Position numbers and translations under genes: made by a program
Notes under the pieces: generated by a model
Database searches by the model: none
What the model was told of the DNA's origin: nothing
Seen by the model: only the letters and a program-made list of their open reading frames with translations
In this document: positions 34,901 to 47,836 of the stretch, piece after piece
How positions within the stretch are numbered: position 1 is the stretch's first letter
How the letters are laid out: the number at the start of each line of letters is the position of its first letter
Assembly: GCA_964058845.1 (NCBI GenBank)
Contig: CAXKVR010000002.1
Span: 310,001-374,000, forward strand
DNA length: 64,000 bases
Reading direction: 5' to 3'
Origin: Carex sylvatica
Lineage: Eukaryota; Streptophyta; Magnoliopsida; Poales; Cyperaceae

Positions 34901-37900
34901 TATAAGATAAGTCTCCTTCACAATATGTCCTTGCTTTTTTTGTTGCACGGTTATTTCTTTCCGTTTTGGCTGTGTCGTGTACCTGTCCGGTAGAAGTCAG
35001 CAAAAGCTGACTTGGCCTTTACTTGTTGGAGTTTGCTAGGTCTTTGTTGTAGTTTTAGTTTTTCAAATGGTCATATCTCACAACCTTTACCTTTGTTTAT
35101 GTAGATGGAGCTCTCCTCGGAGTGGGCTGCTTTCCTGAAACGGCACGCATCCAGCAGCCGTGACTTCCTTGCGTTTTCTCTTATAAGATAAGTCTCCTTC
35201 ACAATATGTCCTTCCTTTTTTGGTTGCACGGTTATTTCATTACGTTTTGGCTGTGTCGTGTACCTGTCTGGTAGAAGTCAGCAAAAGCTGACTTGGCCTT
35301 TACTTGTTGGAGTTTGCTAGGTCTTTGTTGTAGTTTTAGTTTTTCAAATGGTCATATCTCACAACCTTTACCTTTGTTTATGTAGATGGAGCTCTCCTCG
35401 GAGTGGGCTGCTTTCCTGAAACGGCACGCATCCAGCTGCCGTGACTTCCTTGCGTTTTCTCTTATAAGATAAGTCTCCTTCACAATATATCCTTCCTTTT
35501 TTGGTTGCACGGTTATTTCTTTCCGTTTTGGCTGTGTCGTGTACCTGTCCGGTAGAAGTCAGCAAAAGCTGACTTGGCCTTTACTTGTTGGAGTTTGCTA
35601 GGTCTTCGTTGTAGTTTTTGTTTTTCAAATGGTCATATCTCACAACCTTTACCTTTGTTTATGTAGATGGAGCTCTCCTTGGAGTGGGCTGTTTTCCTGA
35701 AACGGCACGCATCCAACAAGCGTGACTTCCTTGCGGTTTCTCTTATAAGATAAGTCTCCTTCACAATATGTCCTTGCTTTTTAGTTGCACGGTTATTTCT
35801 TTCCGTTTTGGCTGTGTCGTGTACCTGTCCGGTAGAAGTCAGCAAAAGCTGACTTGGCCTTTACATGTTGGAGTTTGCTAGGTCTTTGTTGTAGTTTTAG
35901 TTTTTCAAATGGTCATATCTCACAAACTTTACCTTTGTTTATGTAGATGGAGCTCTCCTTGGAGTGGGCTGCTTTCCTGAAACGGCACGCATCCAACAAG
36001 CGTGACTTCCTTAGGGTTACTCTTATAAGATAAGTCTCCTTCACAATATATCCTTGTTTTTTTAGTTGCACGGTATTTCTTTCCGTTTTGACTGTGTCGT
36101 GTACCTGTCCGGTAGAAGTCAGCAAAAGCTGACTTGGCCTTTACATGTTGGAGTTTGCTAGGTCTTTGTTGTAGTTTTAGTTTTTCAAATGGTCATATCT
36201 CACAACCTTTACCTTTGTTTATGTAGATGGAGCTCTCCTTGGAGTGGGCTGCTTTCCTGAAACGGCACGCATCCAACAAGCGTGACTTCCTTAGGGTTAC
36301 TCTTATAAGATAAGTCTCCTTCACAATATATCCTTGCTTTTTTGGTTGCACGGTTATTTCTTTCCGTTTTGGCTGTGTCGTGTACCTGTCCGGTAGAAGT
36401 CAGCAAAAGCTGACTTGGCCTTTGCATGTTGGAGTTTGCTAGGTCTTTGTTGTAGTTTTAGTTTTTCAAATGGTCATATCTCACAACCTTTACCTTTGTT
36501 TATGTAGATGGAGCTCTCCTCGGAGTGGGCTGCTTTCCTGAAACGGCACGCATCCAACAAGCGTGACTTCCTTAGGGTTACTCTTATAAGATAAGTCTCC
36601 TTCACAATATATCCTTGCTTTTTTAGTTGCACGGTATTTCTTTCCGTTTTGGCTGTGTCGTGTACCTGTCCGGTAGAAGTCAGCAAAAGCTGACTTGGTC
36701 TTTACTTGTTGGAGTTTGCTAGGTCTTTGTTATAGTTTTTGTTTTTCAAATGGTCATGTCTCACAACCTTTACCTTTGTTTATGTAGATGGAGCTCTCCT
36801 TGGAATGGGCTGCTTTCCTGAAACGGCACGCATCCAACAAGCGTGACTTCCTTGCGTTTTCTCTTATAAGATAAGTCTCCTTCACAATATATCCTTTCTT
36901 TTTTGGTTGCACGGTTATTTCATTACGTTTTGGCTGTGTCGTGTACCTGTCCGGTAGAAGTCAGCAAAAGCTGACTTGGCCTTTACATGTTGGAGTTTGC
37001 TAGGTCTTTGTTGTAGTTTTAGTTTTTCAAATGGTCATATCTCACAACCTTTACCTTTGTTTATGTAGATGGAGCTCTCCTCGGAGTGGGCTGCTTTCCT
37101 GAAACGGCACGCATCCAGCAGCCGTGACTTCCTTGCGTTTTCTCTTATAATATAAGTCTCCTTCACAATATAGCCTTCCTTTTTTGGTTGCACGGTTATT
37201 TCATTACGTTTTGGCTGTGTCGTGTACCTGTCTGTTAGAAGTCAGCAAAAGCTGACTTGGCCTTTACTTGTTGGAGTTTGCTAGGTCTTTGTTGTAGTTT
37301 TAGTTTTTCAAATGGTCATATCTCACAACCTTTACCTTTGTTTATGTAGATGGAGCTCTCCTCGGAGTGGGCTGCTTTCCTGAAACGGCACGCATCCAGC
37401 TGCCGTGACTTCCTTGCGTTTTCTCTTATAAGATAAGTCTCCTTCACAATATATCCTTCCTTTTTTGGTTGCACGGTTAGTTCTTTCCGTTTTGGCTGCG
37501 TCGTGTACCTGTCCGGTAGAAGTCAGCAAAAGCTGACTTGGCCTTTACTTGTTGGAGTTTGCTAGGTCTTCGTTGTAGTTTTTGTTTTTCAAATGGTCAT
37601 ATCTCACAACCTTTACCTTTGTTTATGTAGATGGAGCTCTCCTTGGAGTGGGCTGTTTTCCTGAAACGGCACGCATCCAACAAGCGTGACTTCCTTGCGG
37701 TTTCTCTTATAAGATAAGTCTCCTTCACAATATGTCCTTGCTTTTTAGTTGCACGGTTATTTCTTTCCGTTTTGGCTGTGTCGTGTACCTGTCCGGTAGA
37801 AGTCAGCAAAAGCTGACTTGGCCTTTACATGTTGGAGTTTGCTAGGTCTTTGTTGTAGTTTTAGTTTTTCAAATGGTCATATCTCACAACCTTTACCTTT

Positions 37901-40224
37901 GTTTATGTAGATGGAGCTCTCCTTGGAGTGGGCTGTTTTCCTGAAACGGCACGCATCCAACAAGCGTGACTTCTTTGCGGTTTCTCTTATAAGATAAGTC
38001 TCCTTCACAATATGTCCTTGCCTTTTAGTTGCACGGTTATTTCTTTCCGTTTTGGCTGTGTCGTGTACCTGTCCGGTAGAAGTCAGCAAAAGCTGACTTG
38101 GCCTTTACATGTTGGAGTTTGCTAGGTCTTTGTTGTAGTTTTAGTTTTTCAAATGGTCATATCTCACAACCTTTACCTTTGTTTATGTAGATGGAGCTCT
38201 CCTTGGAGTGGGCTGCTTTCCTGAAACGGCACGCATCCAACAAGCGTGACTTCCTTGCGGTTTCTCTTATAAGATAAGTCTCCTTCACAATATATCCTTG
38301 CTTTTTTGGTTGCACGGTTATTTCTTTCTGTTTTGGCTGTGTCGTGTACCTGTCCGGTAGAAGTCAGCAAAAGCTGACTTGGCCTTTGCATGTTGGAGTT
38401 TGCTAGGTCTTTGTTGTAGTTTTAGTTTTTCAAATGGTCATATCTCACAACCTTTACCTTTGTTTATGTAGATGGAGCTCTCCTCGGAGTGGGCTGCTTT
38501 CCTGAAACGGTACGCATCCAACAAGCGTGACTTCCTTAGGGTTACTCTTATAAGATAAGTCTCCTTCACAATATATCCTTGCTTTTTTAGTTGCACGGTA
38601 TTTCTTTCCGTTTTGGCTGTGTCGTGTACCTGTCCGGTAGAAGTCAGCAAAAGCTGACTTGGTCTTTACTTGTTGGAGTTTGCTAGGTCTTTGTTATAGT
38701 TTTTGTTTTTCAAATGGTCATGTCTCACAACCTTTACCTTTGTTTATGTAGATGGAGCTCTCCTTGGAATGGGCTGCTTTCCTGAAACGGCACGCATCCA
38801 ACAAGCGTGACTTCCTTGCGTTTTCTCTTATAAGATAAGTCTCCTTCACAATATATCCTTCCTTTTTTGGTTGCACGGTTATTTCATTACGTTTTGGCTG
38901 TGTCGTGTACCTGTCCGGTAGAAGTCAGCAAAAGCTGACTTGGCCTTTACTTGTTGGAGTTTGCTAGGTCTTTGTTGTAGTTTTAGTTTTTCAAATGGTC
39001 ATATCTCACAACCTTTACCTTTGTTTATGTAGATGGAGCTCTCCTCGGAGTGGGCTGCTTTCCTGAAACGGCACGCATCCAGCAGCCGTGACTTCCTTGC
39101 GTTTTCTCTTATAAGATAAGTCTCCTTCACAATATATCCTTCCTTTTTTGGTTGCACGGTTATTTCATTACGTTTTGGCTGTGTCGTGTACCTGTCTGGT
39201 AGAAGTCCGCAAAAGCTGACTTGGCCTTTACTTGTTGGAGTTTGCTAGGTCTTTGTTGTAGTTTTAGTTTTTCAAATGGTCATATCTCACAACCTTTACC
39301 TTTGTTTATGTAGATGGAGCTCTCCTCGGAGTGGGCTGCTTTCCTGAAACGGCACGCATCCAGCTGCCGTGACTTCCTTGCGTTTTCTCTTATAAGATAA
39401 GTCTCCTTCACAATATATCCTTCCTTTTTTGGTTGCACGGTTATTTCTTTCCGTTTTGGCTGTGTCGTGTACCTGTCCGGTAGAAGTCAGCAAAAGCTGA
39501 CTTGGCCTTTACTTGTTGGAGTTTGCTAGGTCTTCGTTGTAGTTTTTGTTTTTCAAATGGTCATATCTCACAACCTTTACCTTTGTTTATGTAGATGGAG
39601 CTCTCCTTGGAGTGGGCTGTTTTCCTGAAACGGCACGCATCCAACAAGCGTGACTTCCTTGCGGTTTCTCTTATAAGATAAGTCTCCTTCACAATATGTC
39701 CTTGCTTTTTAGTTGCACGGTTATTTCTTTCCGTTTTGGCTGTGTCGTGTACCTGTCCGGTAGAAGTCAGCAAAAGCTGACTTGGCCTTTACATGTTGGA
39801 GTTTGCTAGGTCTTTGTTGTAGTTTTAGTTTTTCAAATGGTCATATCTCACAACCTTTACCTTTGTTTATGTAGATGGAGCTCTCCTTGGAGTGGGCTGC
39901 TTTCCTGAAACGGCACGCATCTAACAAGCGTGACTTCCTTAGGGTTACTCTTATAAGATAAGTCTCCTTCACAATATATCCTTGCTTTTTTAGTTGCACG
40001 GTATTTCTTTCCGTTTTGGCTGTGTCCTGTACCTGTCCGGTAGAAGTCAGCAAAAGCTGACTTGGCCTTTACATGTTGGAGTTGCGAGGTCTTTGTTATA
40101 GTTTTTGTTTTTCAAATGGTCATATCTCACAACCTTTACTTTTGTTTATGTAGATGGAGGTCTCCTTGGAGTGGGCTGCTTTCCTGAAACGGCACGCATC
40201 CAGCAGTCGTGACTTCCCTGCGGT
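32000..40224 (-). repeat. Middle tandem array of the 280/281-bp unit (about 29 copies)
   Basis: Same unit and orientation as the left array but of the second subfamily (CCTTTG before TTTATG; GAGTTTGCTAGG). Unit length alternates 280/281 through one-base indels, which switch the small open frame between two phases. A seven-unit higher-order repeat of 1,964 bp is visible: unit starts 35,368, 37,332 and 39,296, likewise 35,633, 37,597 and 39,561, and 36,209 and 38,173. The last incomplete units, about 40,085-40,224, revert to the left-array subfamily. The array starts at 32,000 inside a CCTTTG word and ends at CTGCGGT, then unrelated DNA. Confidence 0.97.
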
Positions 40225-41130
40225 AGTCGTTGGTGCAATACCTTGGACCGAGATGTCATTTCAATTCATTGGCTTTTTATCCAGGACTGAATAGACATTT
40301 GGGTCCTATGCAATTTTTTTTTTTTTTTTTGCTTCTGCTCTCCTGTTTCAGCAACATACTATTCCTGTTTTAGCCAGGAACTACTTTCTGCATTACTATT
40401 TTTGTTTCTGCACCTCTGTTTTGTTTAGGAACTATTTTTGTTTTGTCCAGGAGCTGTTTTCTGCATAACTATTTTTATTTCTGCACCTCTGTTTCGGTCA
40501 GGAACTATTCTTATTTTGTCTAGAAACTGATTTCTGGATAACTATTTTTGATTCTGCCGTCGAGTCATTTTCTTGAGTGCAAAAACAGAGGGTGTTTTAA
40601 GTACACTAAATAATAAAACAACTACACCAAATAAGCTAAATAACAAATAAAAAGGTGCCAAGAGCCAACCCGCTCCATCCGGATCCATCTCACCCTTCCC
40701 CGGTCAATTACTCTTTTTTTCTTTTGTCAAACGACGATTGTTAACATCTCTCTTTTAGGGCACAACTTTTGTCTTGTTTGTGTCAAATAAAATTATTGCA
40801 CTTTTTAGTTTTTCTCCCTTGTTGCTTTATGGGTTTAAGAAAAATAACCATGAAATGAAAACTTAAATTTTGTAAAAAAAAATAACCATGAAATAAAAAA
40901 TTCTATATAACTTCTACAAGTAAACACAAAGGTATTCTCCATAATTCAATTGTGACACAGATGGACTAATACAATAAAACCAGCACAACAAAATAACTAG
41001 TTATTAAGAAGATATTATTAGGTAACTATAAATTAGAAAGGTAAGCTTTATAAGAAAATTAAATTGTCTTTAGGTTTATTTTTTTCCTTTGGTGTTGGTG
41101 TTGCAAAATTAAGATGTATCACAGACAAAC
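40225..41130. other. Intergenic stretch after the middle array
   Basis: It holds a T-run near 40,313 and the degenerate minisatellite listed separately. No gene is recognised. Confidence 0.5.
40375..40558 (+). repeat. Degenerate minisatellite, period about 75 bp
   Basis: The sequence CAGGAACTA...TTTCTGCAT(A)ACTATTTTT...TTCTGCACCTCTGTTT recurs about two and a half times, with inner CAGGA(A/G)CT half-units. Confidence 0.7.
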
Positions 41131-41314
41131 TAATTGGTAATTGAAATTGCTACTATGAATCACTACATGTATTTTCATGGAATAATTATCTTGGACTGGA
41201 GCTTCCATCATCATATTCCAATACTACAAGGTCCAGACACCAGACCCTGTTTAGTTCAAATTACAAAACTACCATTAGAATATTCTCAAGGGCCTCAAAA
41301 CAAATTCACGCTAC

Positions 41315-41700
41315 TCGGTCATTATTCTAAATCATTTCATAATTTTCTAAATTATTCGCTCATTACTCTAAACTATTTCCGAATTTTTTAAATTATTCGC
41401 TCATTATTTTAAGCCATTTTGGAAATTTCTAAATTATTCGGTCATTATTCTAAATCATTTCAGAAATTTCTAAATTATTCGGTCATTATTCTAAACATTT
41501 CAAAAATTTCTAAATTATTCAGTCATTATTCTAAACCATTTCAAAAATCTCTAAATTATTCGGTCATTATTCTAAACCATTTTGGAATTTTCTAAATTAT
41601 TCTGTCATCATTCTAAACCATTTTGGACAATATTCTAAATAATTTATAAATTTTTCTGTCGTTATTTCTAAACCATTTTGGACAATATTCTAAATAATTC
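41315..41700 (+). repeat. Degenerate minisatellite, period about 40 bp, 9-10 copies
   Basis: The phrase TCATTATTCTAAA-CCATTT-TCTAAATTATTCGG repeats with substitutions and small indels to about 41,640, then decays. Confidence 0.85.
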
Positions 41701-42145
41701 CTAAACTATTTAATTATTTCTAAACCCAATTCTAAACTAATTTATTTAATAAAATATTACATTTCAAAAAATTAAACTTACCTAGATCGAAGAGCCGCTC
41801 AATCAGACAGTCAGACTGGAAAGAGAGAAAATTTAAGATATAGATTTGCGAGTTGTGAGAGGTGTTGTTGCAGGGCAATATTTAGCCAAAATTCTCTTTC
41901 CGAAGAATTATTCCTCAGATCCGTTTACTGGAAAAATAATTCTCCGAATCTGGGTAACCGAGGCAGTTCTGGATCCGGAGAATAATTTTCCAAAAAGAAG
42001 ACTTAGATTCAGAAAATTATTCTCCAGGTTGGACAGATCTAAAATTCTTCCGATTTTGAGTAAATTTTGATGATTTTTTAATATTAATAAAAAGTTTCCG
42101 TGAAAGAGAAAAAGAAAATAGGCATTATAGGTAGTGAAATTTTTT
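41701..42145. other. Intergenic stretch
   Basis: Short related words GAATAATTTTCC, AATAATTCTCCG and AAATTATTCTCCAG recur at 41,905-42,030. No gene is recognised, and the 74-codon frame here has no known motif. Confidence 0.4.
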
Positions 42146-42465
42146 TTTATAAACCATAATTAGAAAAAAGATATTGATGAAACCAGCATGATTATTTTTT
42201 TTTTTACAAAAATCATAAGAATCGAAATGTCACTTCAATCTCAAAATTTTTGTTGGGACCGAAATGACAATTCGGTCCCATGTATTTTTACAATTTTTTA
42301 ACGTATTTTTTTTCTCAAAATATGTGAAAATGGCTGGGACCGAAATGATAATTCAGTCCAAAAAAAGAGACCAAAATGGCATTTTGTTTCTTATGGTTTT
42401 TGTTAAAAAAAGAAAGTAACCATGTTAATTTCATTTAAATCATTTTTCTAATTTTGGTTTATAAA
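42146..42465. mobile_element. Foldback MITE, about 320 bp
   Basis: It begins TTTATAAACCATAATTAGAA and ends TTCTAATTTTGGTTTATAAA; inverted pairing continues inward for about 70 bp (TTACAAAAATCATAAG against CTTATGGTTTTTGTTAA). The centre has GGGACCGAAATGA words in repeat. Flanks are T/A runs, so a target-site duplication cannot be read. Confidence 0.75.
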
Positions 42466-43266
42466 AAAATTCCAGGTAGTAGGTACTGAACGAAAAAGAA
42501 GAAAGAAAAGAAATGAAGAGGTGATGATGGTATAGCAATTGTTGAAAATAGCTGATGTATAGGAAAAAAAGAAGATAAAACAGAAAATGTACTCCACATC
42601 TATATATTACTATGTGCTAAACAACACCAAATTGTGTATCTCCCGCGATATAGCAATTGCTATGCGTCTCCGACCTCATTTATGTATTGTTTTAAATTTT
42701 GCTTTTGACCTGCACCATGAATATTTTGCATGCACACAACAACAGAAAAATTGCGGTCCAATTAAATAAACAATATGATCCCACCATTTGTTCGGAAAAT
42801 ATTACATGGCAATATACATATCTCAATTAATTGAATTTCAGTGAATGAAGTTAGTATATTATATATTTAAGTTGAAAATTAGTTGAAAATTATAATTACA
42901 GTACAGAGTATCTGAATGAAGTTAGTATATTATATCTGAATCACTTGAAGTTAGTATTACGGTACAGAGTACTGATTCGAACCATGCATTATGATTTCCT
43001 CAATTTATGTATGGTGAAAATTGCCATAACAAGCAATTAATTAAAAAATGGAGACCATATGATATCAGGAACCGATTAATTAAAAAATATTAATAAAATG
43101 AATTTTCAATTGTAGCACAACCATGGTGGGCAACGAGCTATGTCCAATTTGAACTCGCTGGCTCGTTCGAGTTACGAACAAATTGACTTTAGAGATCCGA
43201 GCTAAATTCAAAGTTTAAAATTATCACGAACTGTACCGAACTAGCTTGTGAGTTGGTGAGTGAATC
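42466..43266. other. AT-rich intergenic stretch
   Basis: No gene is recognised. A small duplication (CTGAATGAAGTTAGTATATTATAT and neighbours) lies at 42,840-42,960. GCTCGTTCGAG-type words near 43,150 resemble remnants of hAT-type ends. Confidence 0.45.
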
Positions 43267-43796
43267 TTATTTTAAGAGGAAAATAAATTTTAAAACTTTA
43301 TTGACAGAGTTGGACTCACTAAGAGGCCATACCTTCACATCAAGTTGAGGCCCTAAGAAATACGCAGCTGACAGTCGTTGATTTGTCTTGCTCACTGTGG
43401 ACCGGTGCACAACATTGTGAAACGTTCCATTACACAGAACATGCATGAGATCACCAATATTGACTACAAATGTGTTAGGTACCACCGGTACCGTAACCCA
43501 TCTTGCCGGGCAAATATCATCTTTGCACCTTAAGACCTGAAGCCCGCTTACTCCATTATGGTACAGAACAGCAACAAATTAAGCCGGTGTCAGTGTGGGG
43601 CGCCATACCGACAACCTGATCTGGATCGGGACAAGCAGGGTACGAGTTCAGATGCATTGCAATCTTTATTTTGCTGGAATCTCCTATTAGGGTATTGTCT
43701 ATTTCTTCTTCAGTCAATCCCAATGAAAGAAGCATCAAATGCATCAATCTATGGCCTAGTGGCTTTATGGCTTTCCTGTATTCCTCTAACACCACG
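43267..43796 (-). pseudogene. Gibberellin 3-beta-dioxygenase-like 2-oxoglutarate oxygenase, 5'-truncated and frameshifted
   Basis: It reads on the minus strand from an acceptor-like GTGCAG at 43,797: VVLEEYRKAIKPLGHRLMHL, then LNSYPACPDPDQVVGMAPHTDTGL (iron-binding HxD), then after a one- or two-base shift near 43,570 VLYHNGVSGLQVL, WVTVPVVPN, NIGDLMHVLCNG, then VVHRSTVS (second iron His) and QRLSAAYFLGP (2-oxoglutarate Arg-x-Ser). The order and the PTCPDPD-like phrase fit GA3ox, which makes bioactive gibberellins. The first exon is absent, and after VWPLSE the sequence no longer follows the family and stops at 43,267. The shift between the HTD and LYHNG segments kills the frame. Another GA-oxidase subclass is possible. 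Confidence 0.75.
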
Positions 43797-44009
43797 CTGC
43801 ACGTAGACAAAATGTGATGAATATTATTCATAAAAAAAAAAACCACACAATATAATTATTATGTTTTTGGACATTATGTTAATGTTCCTGTCTAGAAATA
43901 AAATTTCTTTTCAATTATCAGTAGAAATTAAGAAAGTTTTTTTCTAGAAATCTGAAAATCTCCAATGGATGTTGATGCGCATGCAAATCAAGTCATCCCG
44001 CAAATGCAA

Positions 44010-44468
44010 ATGCAAATTTAAATTCAACCTTCCCAATCCTGTTGCGAACTGAGTAAGAACGGCAATGTGCTGGTAACCGCTTTGTTCCTTCTCTTTTGTG
44101 ATATCCCTGTGATTTGCATAGCTAGTTTCCGTACTTCATATAGCATGCGAACAATAGCTCTGTTTTTCATAGTGGCTGTTCTGGTCCAAGTTTACATCTT
44201 CTGTGCGCACAAATTCAGCATATTGGACCGGAAACGTTCTGTCTTGGCACTGACATTGAGGTGGATTTGTGCTATGGTGTTGTTGTTGATTAGCGTGGCG
44301 TACCCTGCATGTTTGTATTCTTTCAAGCTGCCCCTCTCCTGTAGAGTTATTGCATGGACAATGTTTGCCATCCATTTCTTCGCAGCTATTTTGGGCAATT
44401 TTGGTTATATCTTAAACAATCATGGTGAAAAAGCTATTTACCCTGTTGCTTCTGGTATTATATCCTGA
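44010..44468 (+). CDS. Possible multi-pass membrane protein exon, unidentified
   Basis: An open frame from about 44,010 to the TGA at 44,466 has four strongly hydrophobic stretches separated by short basic loops: LVTALFLLFCDIPVICIA, IALFFIVAVLVQVYIF, WICAMVLLLISVAYPA and a last one ending FFAAILGNFGYIL. Loops such as HKFSILDRKRS are basic. No ATG lies near the proximal end, so it may be an internal or last exon. I do not recognise the family. The length and regular hydrophobic pattern make a chance frame less likely than for other frames here. Confidence 0.4.
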
Positions 44469-44573
44469 GTTGAGTCAGCCATTTTCTATTGTTCATTGTT
44501 ATAGCTTAGAATTTTAATTTTTTTTTTTATCTTCTCGAGGACAAAATGAGCGAGATCCTCTATTTAATTAGGC

Positions 44574-44609
<36 letters not shown>

Positions 44610-45292
44610 TCTTTGAGTTATGCATGAATAAATATTTGATTGCTATAAATTAATTAAGTTGTAGACGTGTATGTTGTGATCAATTAATTAGTACAAGCAG
44701 GAATATTGGTTATTTATTTTGGTGATTAATTAATTTGTCTCTGTGTTATATATTTTCTGAAAGCACTGTCAAGTGATCCATTGTTATGCAATCATCCTTC
44801 CTCCACAACATGTACACACCGAGGGAGGGGTACCGTGCATTTTTGGAGCCAGTTGAGTTGAGGGAAGTGGCCAGTGGGTACTGGTAAGCAGGTTTACGTA
44901 CGCCTTGAGACTTACCATCAACAATGCTACCACAAAAATGCTACCACAACAATGCTACCACTAAGTCCAGAGGCTGCTGCTATATATATATATATCATCT
45001 CTTCTCTTGAGAACATCAACAATGCTACCACAAAAATTGATACTATTTCACCGCTAATTCCATTTCCAGTTTTAGTGGCCATGCATGGATGTCTTAGTCT
45101 TAGGGATGGAATTAATATAATAATATATATAGTATAGTACTATAGTATGTTGGGTGGCCATGGATGTATATATATATGATGTTTTATAATCAGCGTGGAT
45201 CGAAGCTAACGCCTCCTCAATTAATTGCAATTGGTCATTAAATTATGTAACTTATTAATTCCCTTCAATTAATGCTTGAGCTTCAGTTTGAT

Positions 45293-45323
<31 letters not shown>

Positions 45324-45592
45324 TAATGTAACCTCCTTTATTTTAATGGTTTTAATTTATACAACTGTGTTAATTATATTCTTCCTTTATAAGTTTCTAA
45401 TATTTATTGTTAATTATTCTGACAGATATAAATTAAGCTTGTCTGCCTAATTATCGGTAAATTATATATATCAACACATTTGATTTTGGGGCCGAGATAA
45501 TTATTGTGGTTTGGAGTTTGCACTTATTGCCCGCAAGTTACAATTAATAAACATACAAGTTACAATTAATATCATACAATTCATATATGAGG
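44469..45592. other. AT-rich intergenic stretch with microsatellites
   Basis: (TA)n lies at 44,574-44,604 and (CA)n then (TA)n at 45,294-45,322. AATGCTACCAC is repeated four times between 44,921 and 45,033. No gene is recognised. Confidence 0.6.
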
Positions 45593-45964
45593 AGGGATCA
45601 GATTACACCCTTTTTTTGGTGACACTAGTTACACCTTATATGTTTACAAAATTCAAACAGTCGATCGAAACCGTTCAACTTGTTGGATATGTTAAAATGT
45701 GCTTGCAGATCAAATTTTATATTTTTCTGAATTTTTTTACTATTTATTAAGATGGGTAAAAAAATTCAACTTTCTGAATATAGCGATTTTGTTAAATACT
45801 TAATAAATAGTAAACAAATTCCAAAAAATATATAATTTGATCTGCAAGCACATTTTAACATATCCAACAAGTTGAACGGTTTGGATCGACTGCTTGAACT
45901 TTAAAAACTTTGAAAATGGAGAGTGTAATTCGGTGTCACCAAAAAAGGGTGTAATCGGATCCCT
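45593..45964. mobile_element. Foldback MITE at the inner end of the right arm
   Basis: It begins AGGGATCAGATTACACCC and ends GGGTGTAATCGGATCCCT. The halves are long inverted copies, and the element matches 12,525-12,896 in reverse complement. Here the outer flanks (ATATATGAGG and CCTCTTCATATAT) also mirror each other, so the original element or its palindromic surroundings extended further than in the left arm. Confidence 0.85.
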
Positions 45965-47836
45965 CCTCTTCATATATATATATATATGGGGCGACGTCTC
46001 TAATCTTAATTCATTGTTTAAGACATCACCAAATTAGTCAGAGAATATCATTTTAGCATATTTGCTGCAAGTCCCACAACTCATATACCATACTTAATTA
46101 ATTATCAATAACTTCTCATTTTTGTTGCAATCATGTTGATAAAAATCAATTATTATTTTAAATTCAGTTCTTGATTTTTTTTTTTTTTTAATTCAACATT
46201 ATGTGTGTGTGTGTGTGTATGTATATATAGAGAGAGAGAGTAAAGCTACCATACATTGGACTATAAATCACTGGATTCAAAGTCTCAATAATCGATCCAA
46301 ACCGTTCATCCTGTTCTCCTTATTAATTGTGTTTGGAGACCAAATTTTATATTTTTTGAAATTTTTTTTACTATTTTTTTATATTTATTGAAAATCGTTG
46401 TTTTTTAGACAAATCTGGACCATAAAAAAACAGCGTATTAGCATATTATATGTATATATAATATCATTTTATGCATAGGCTTAATTAATTTATGGAGAAA
46501 GGTTACAGATCAAGATGAAATAAAAAATCGTGATTTTAATTAGCATATTAATTTGCTGCAAATTAAACTGCAACTCATAACCCAAAATCATCAACAATTA
46601 TATATATAATATCATTTTATTTGATGGAAGTGGAAGTGTGAAGTGAAAGGCAATTACAAATTACATGAACAGTCCAGTCCGAAAAAGAAAGGAAACTGAT
46701 ATGCATGGGATGGATGTTGGATGATTGAGTTCGGCTATGGTTTTTCTGAATGCAATTGACTTGATCCTGGTTCTAGCATTCCAAGGCATATGGCCTATAT
46801 ATGTCGCAGTAGTACTGTGCAGCCTGAAGACAGAATTCCCATGAAGAACCATCTCTTGTTTTGGGTCGATCCATACATGCCTTGAAGGCCCGTAGAATAT
46901 ATATTTTGGACCCATCTCATCAACTCTGATTCAGTTTCAATTAATTTCATTGACTTTGTATATAATCCATCAATTCAATCGTTACCCTAAATGGACACAT
47001 CATATTTTATATGATCTAGGGTCCTGTGAAACACCAAATATTTCATGTCTTACCGGAGCCTCCGTTTCTTTGCACAGCCCAGCATTTAACTTAACAATAA
47101 CCCTCATATATAGAGTTGATATTTAATTTTCACTTATATTATTGCAAATTCATCAACATTTAACTTAACAACCCTCATATTATTTTTAAACTTAAATTAT
47201 TTATTTCCTCAAATATATATATATAGCAACTAGTTTTCTGCGAGGGTAAAATTACTTAATAGTGTTGGTATCGTCACACATACTTCTATTGGTAATAGCA
47301 ATATTTTTGAAAAAAAAAAATTTTTGTGGATGTACCAGCACTAATAAATTAGATTTTTGTTGATATTATTTTATTTTTCTAGTACTCTAAAATCTTACAT
47401 ATTTCTATGACATTTATCAAACGGGATATATCATTATTTTTAATCATATTGTTATGTGTTTCATTTATTATTTTTCTGTGAAAAGAGTATTTTCTACTTC
47501 ATTGGTTCTTTTTCAAAAAAAAAAATTTGACAAAATTAACTACATACCGGTCAGAAGAAACAAGGGAAAATGTAATATTTAAGAAAAAAAATTCACTGTA
47601 AACTTTCTAATGTGGAAATAATATTCAAAGCATATATTAAATTATCAAAACAAATAAGGATAATTAAAATACAATTAGTACTTGTCACATTTATACCATA
47701 GCAAAATAGCAACAAAACTTCTGGCTACAAGTCTGATGAAAATTCCAAAAACTATCAATACCTCAAACAAAAACACTAGATTAAACATTACTTTGTTCCA
47801 CAGACAAAAGAAATACAAAATCTAAACAGGGACGCT

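Noticed and set aside
41846..42070. 74-codon frame as a gene
   Set aside because: Built from repeated AATAATTCTCC-type words; no motif and no splice or promoter support.
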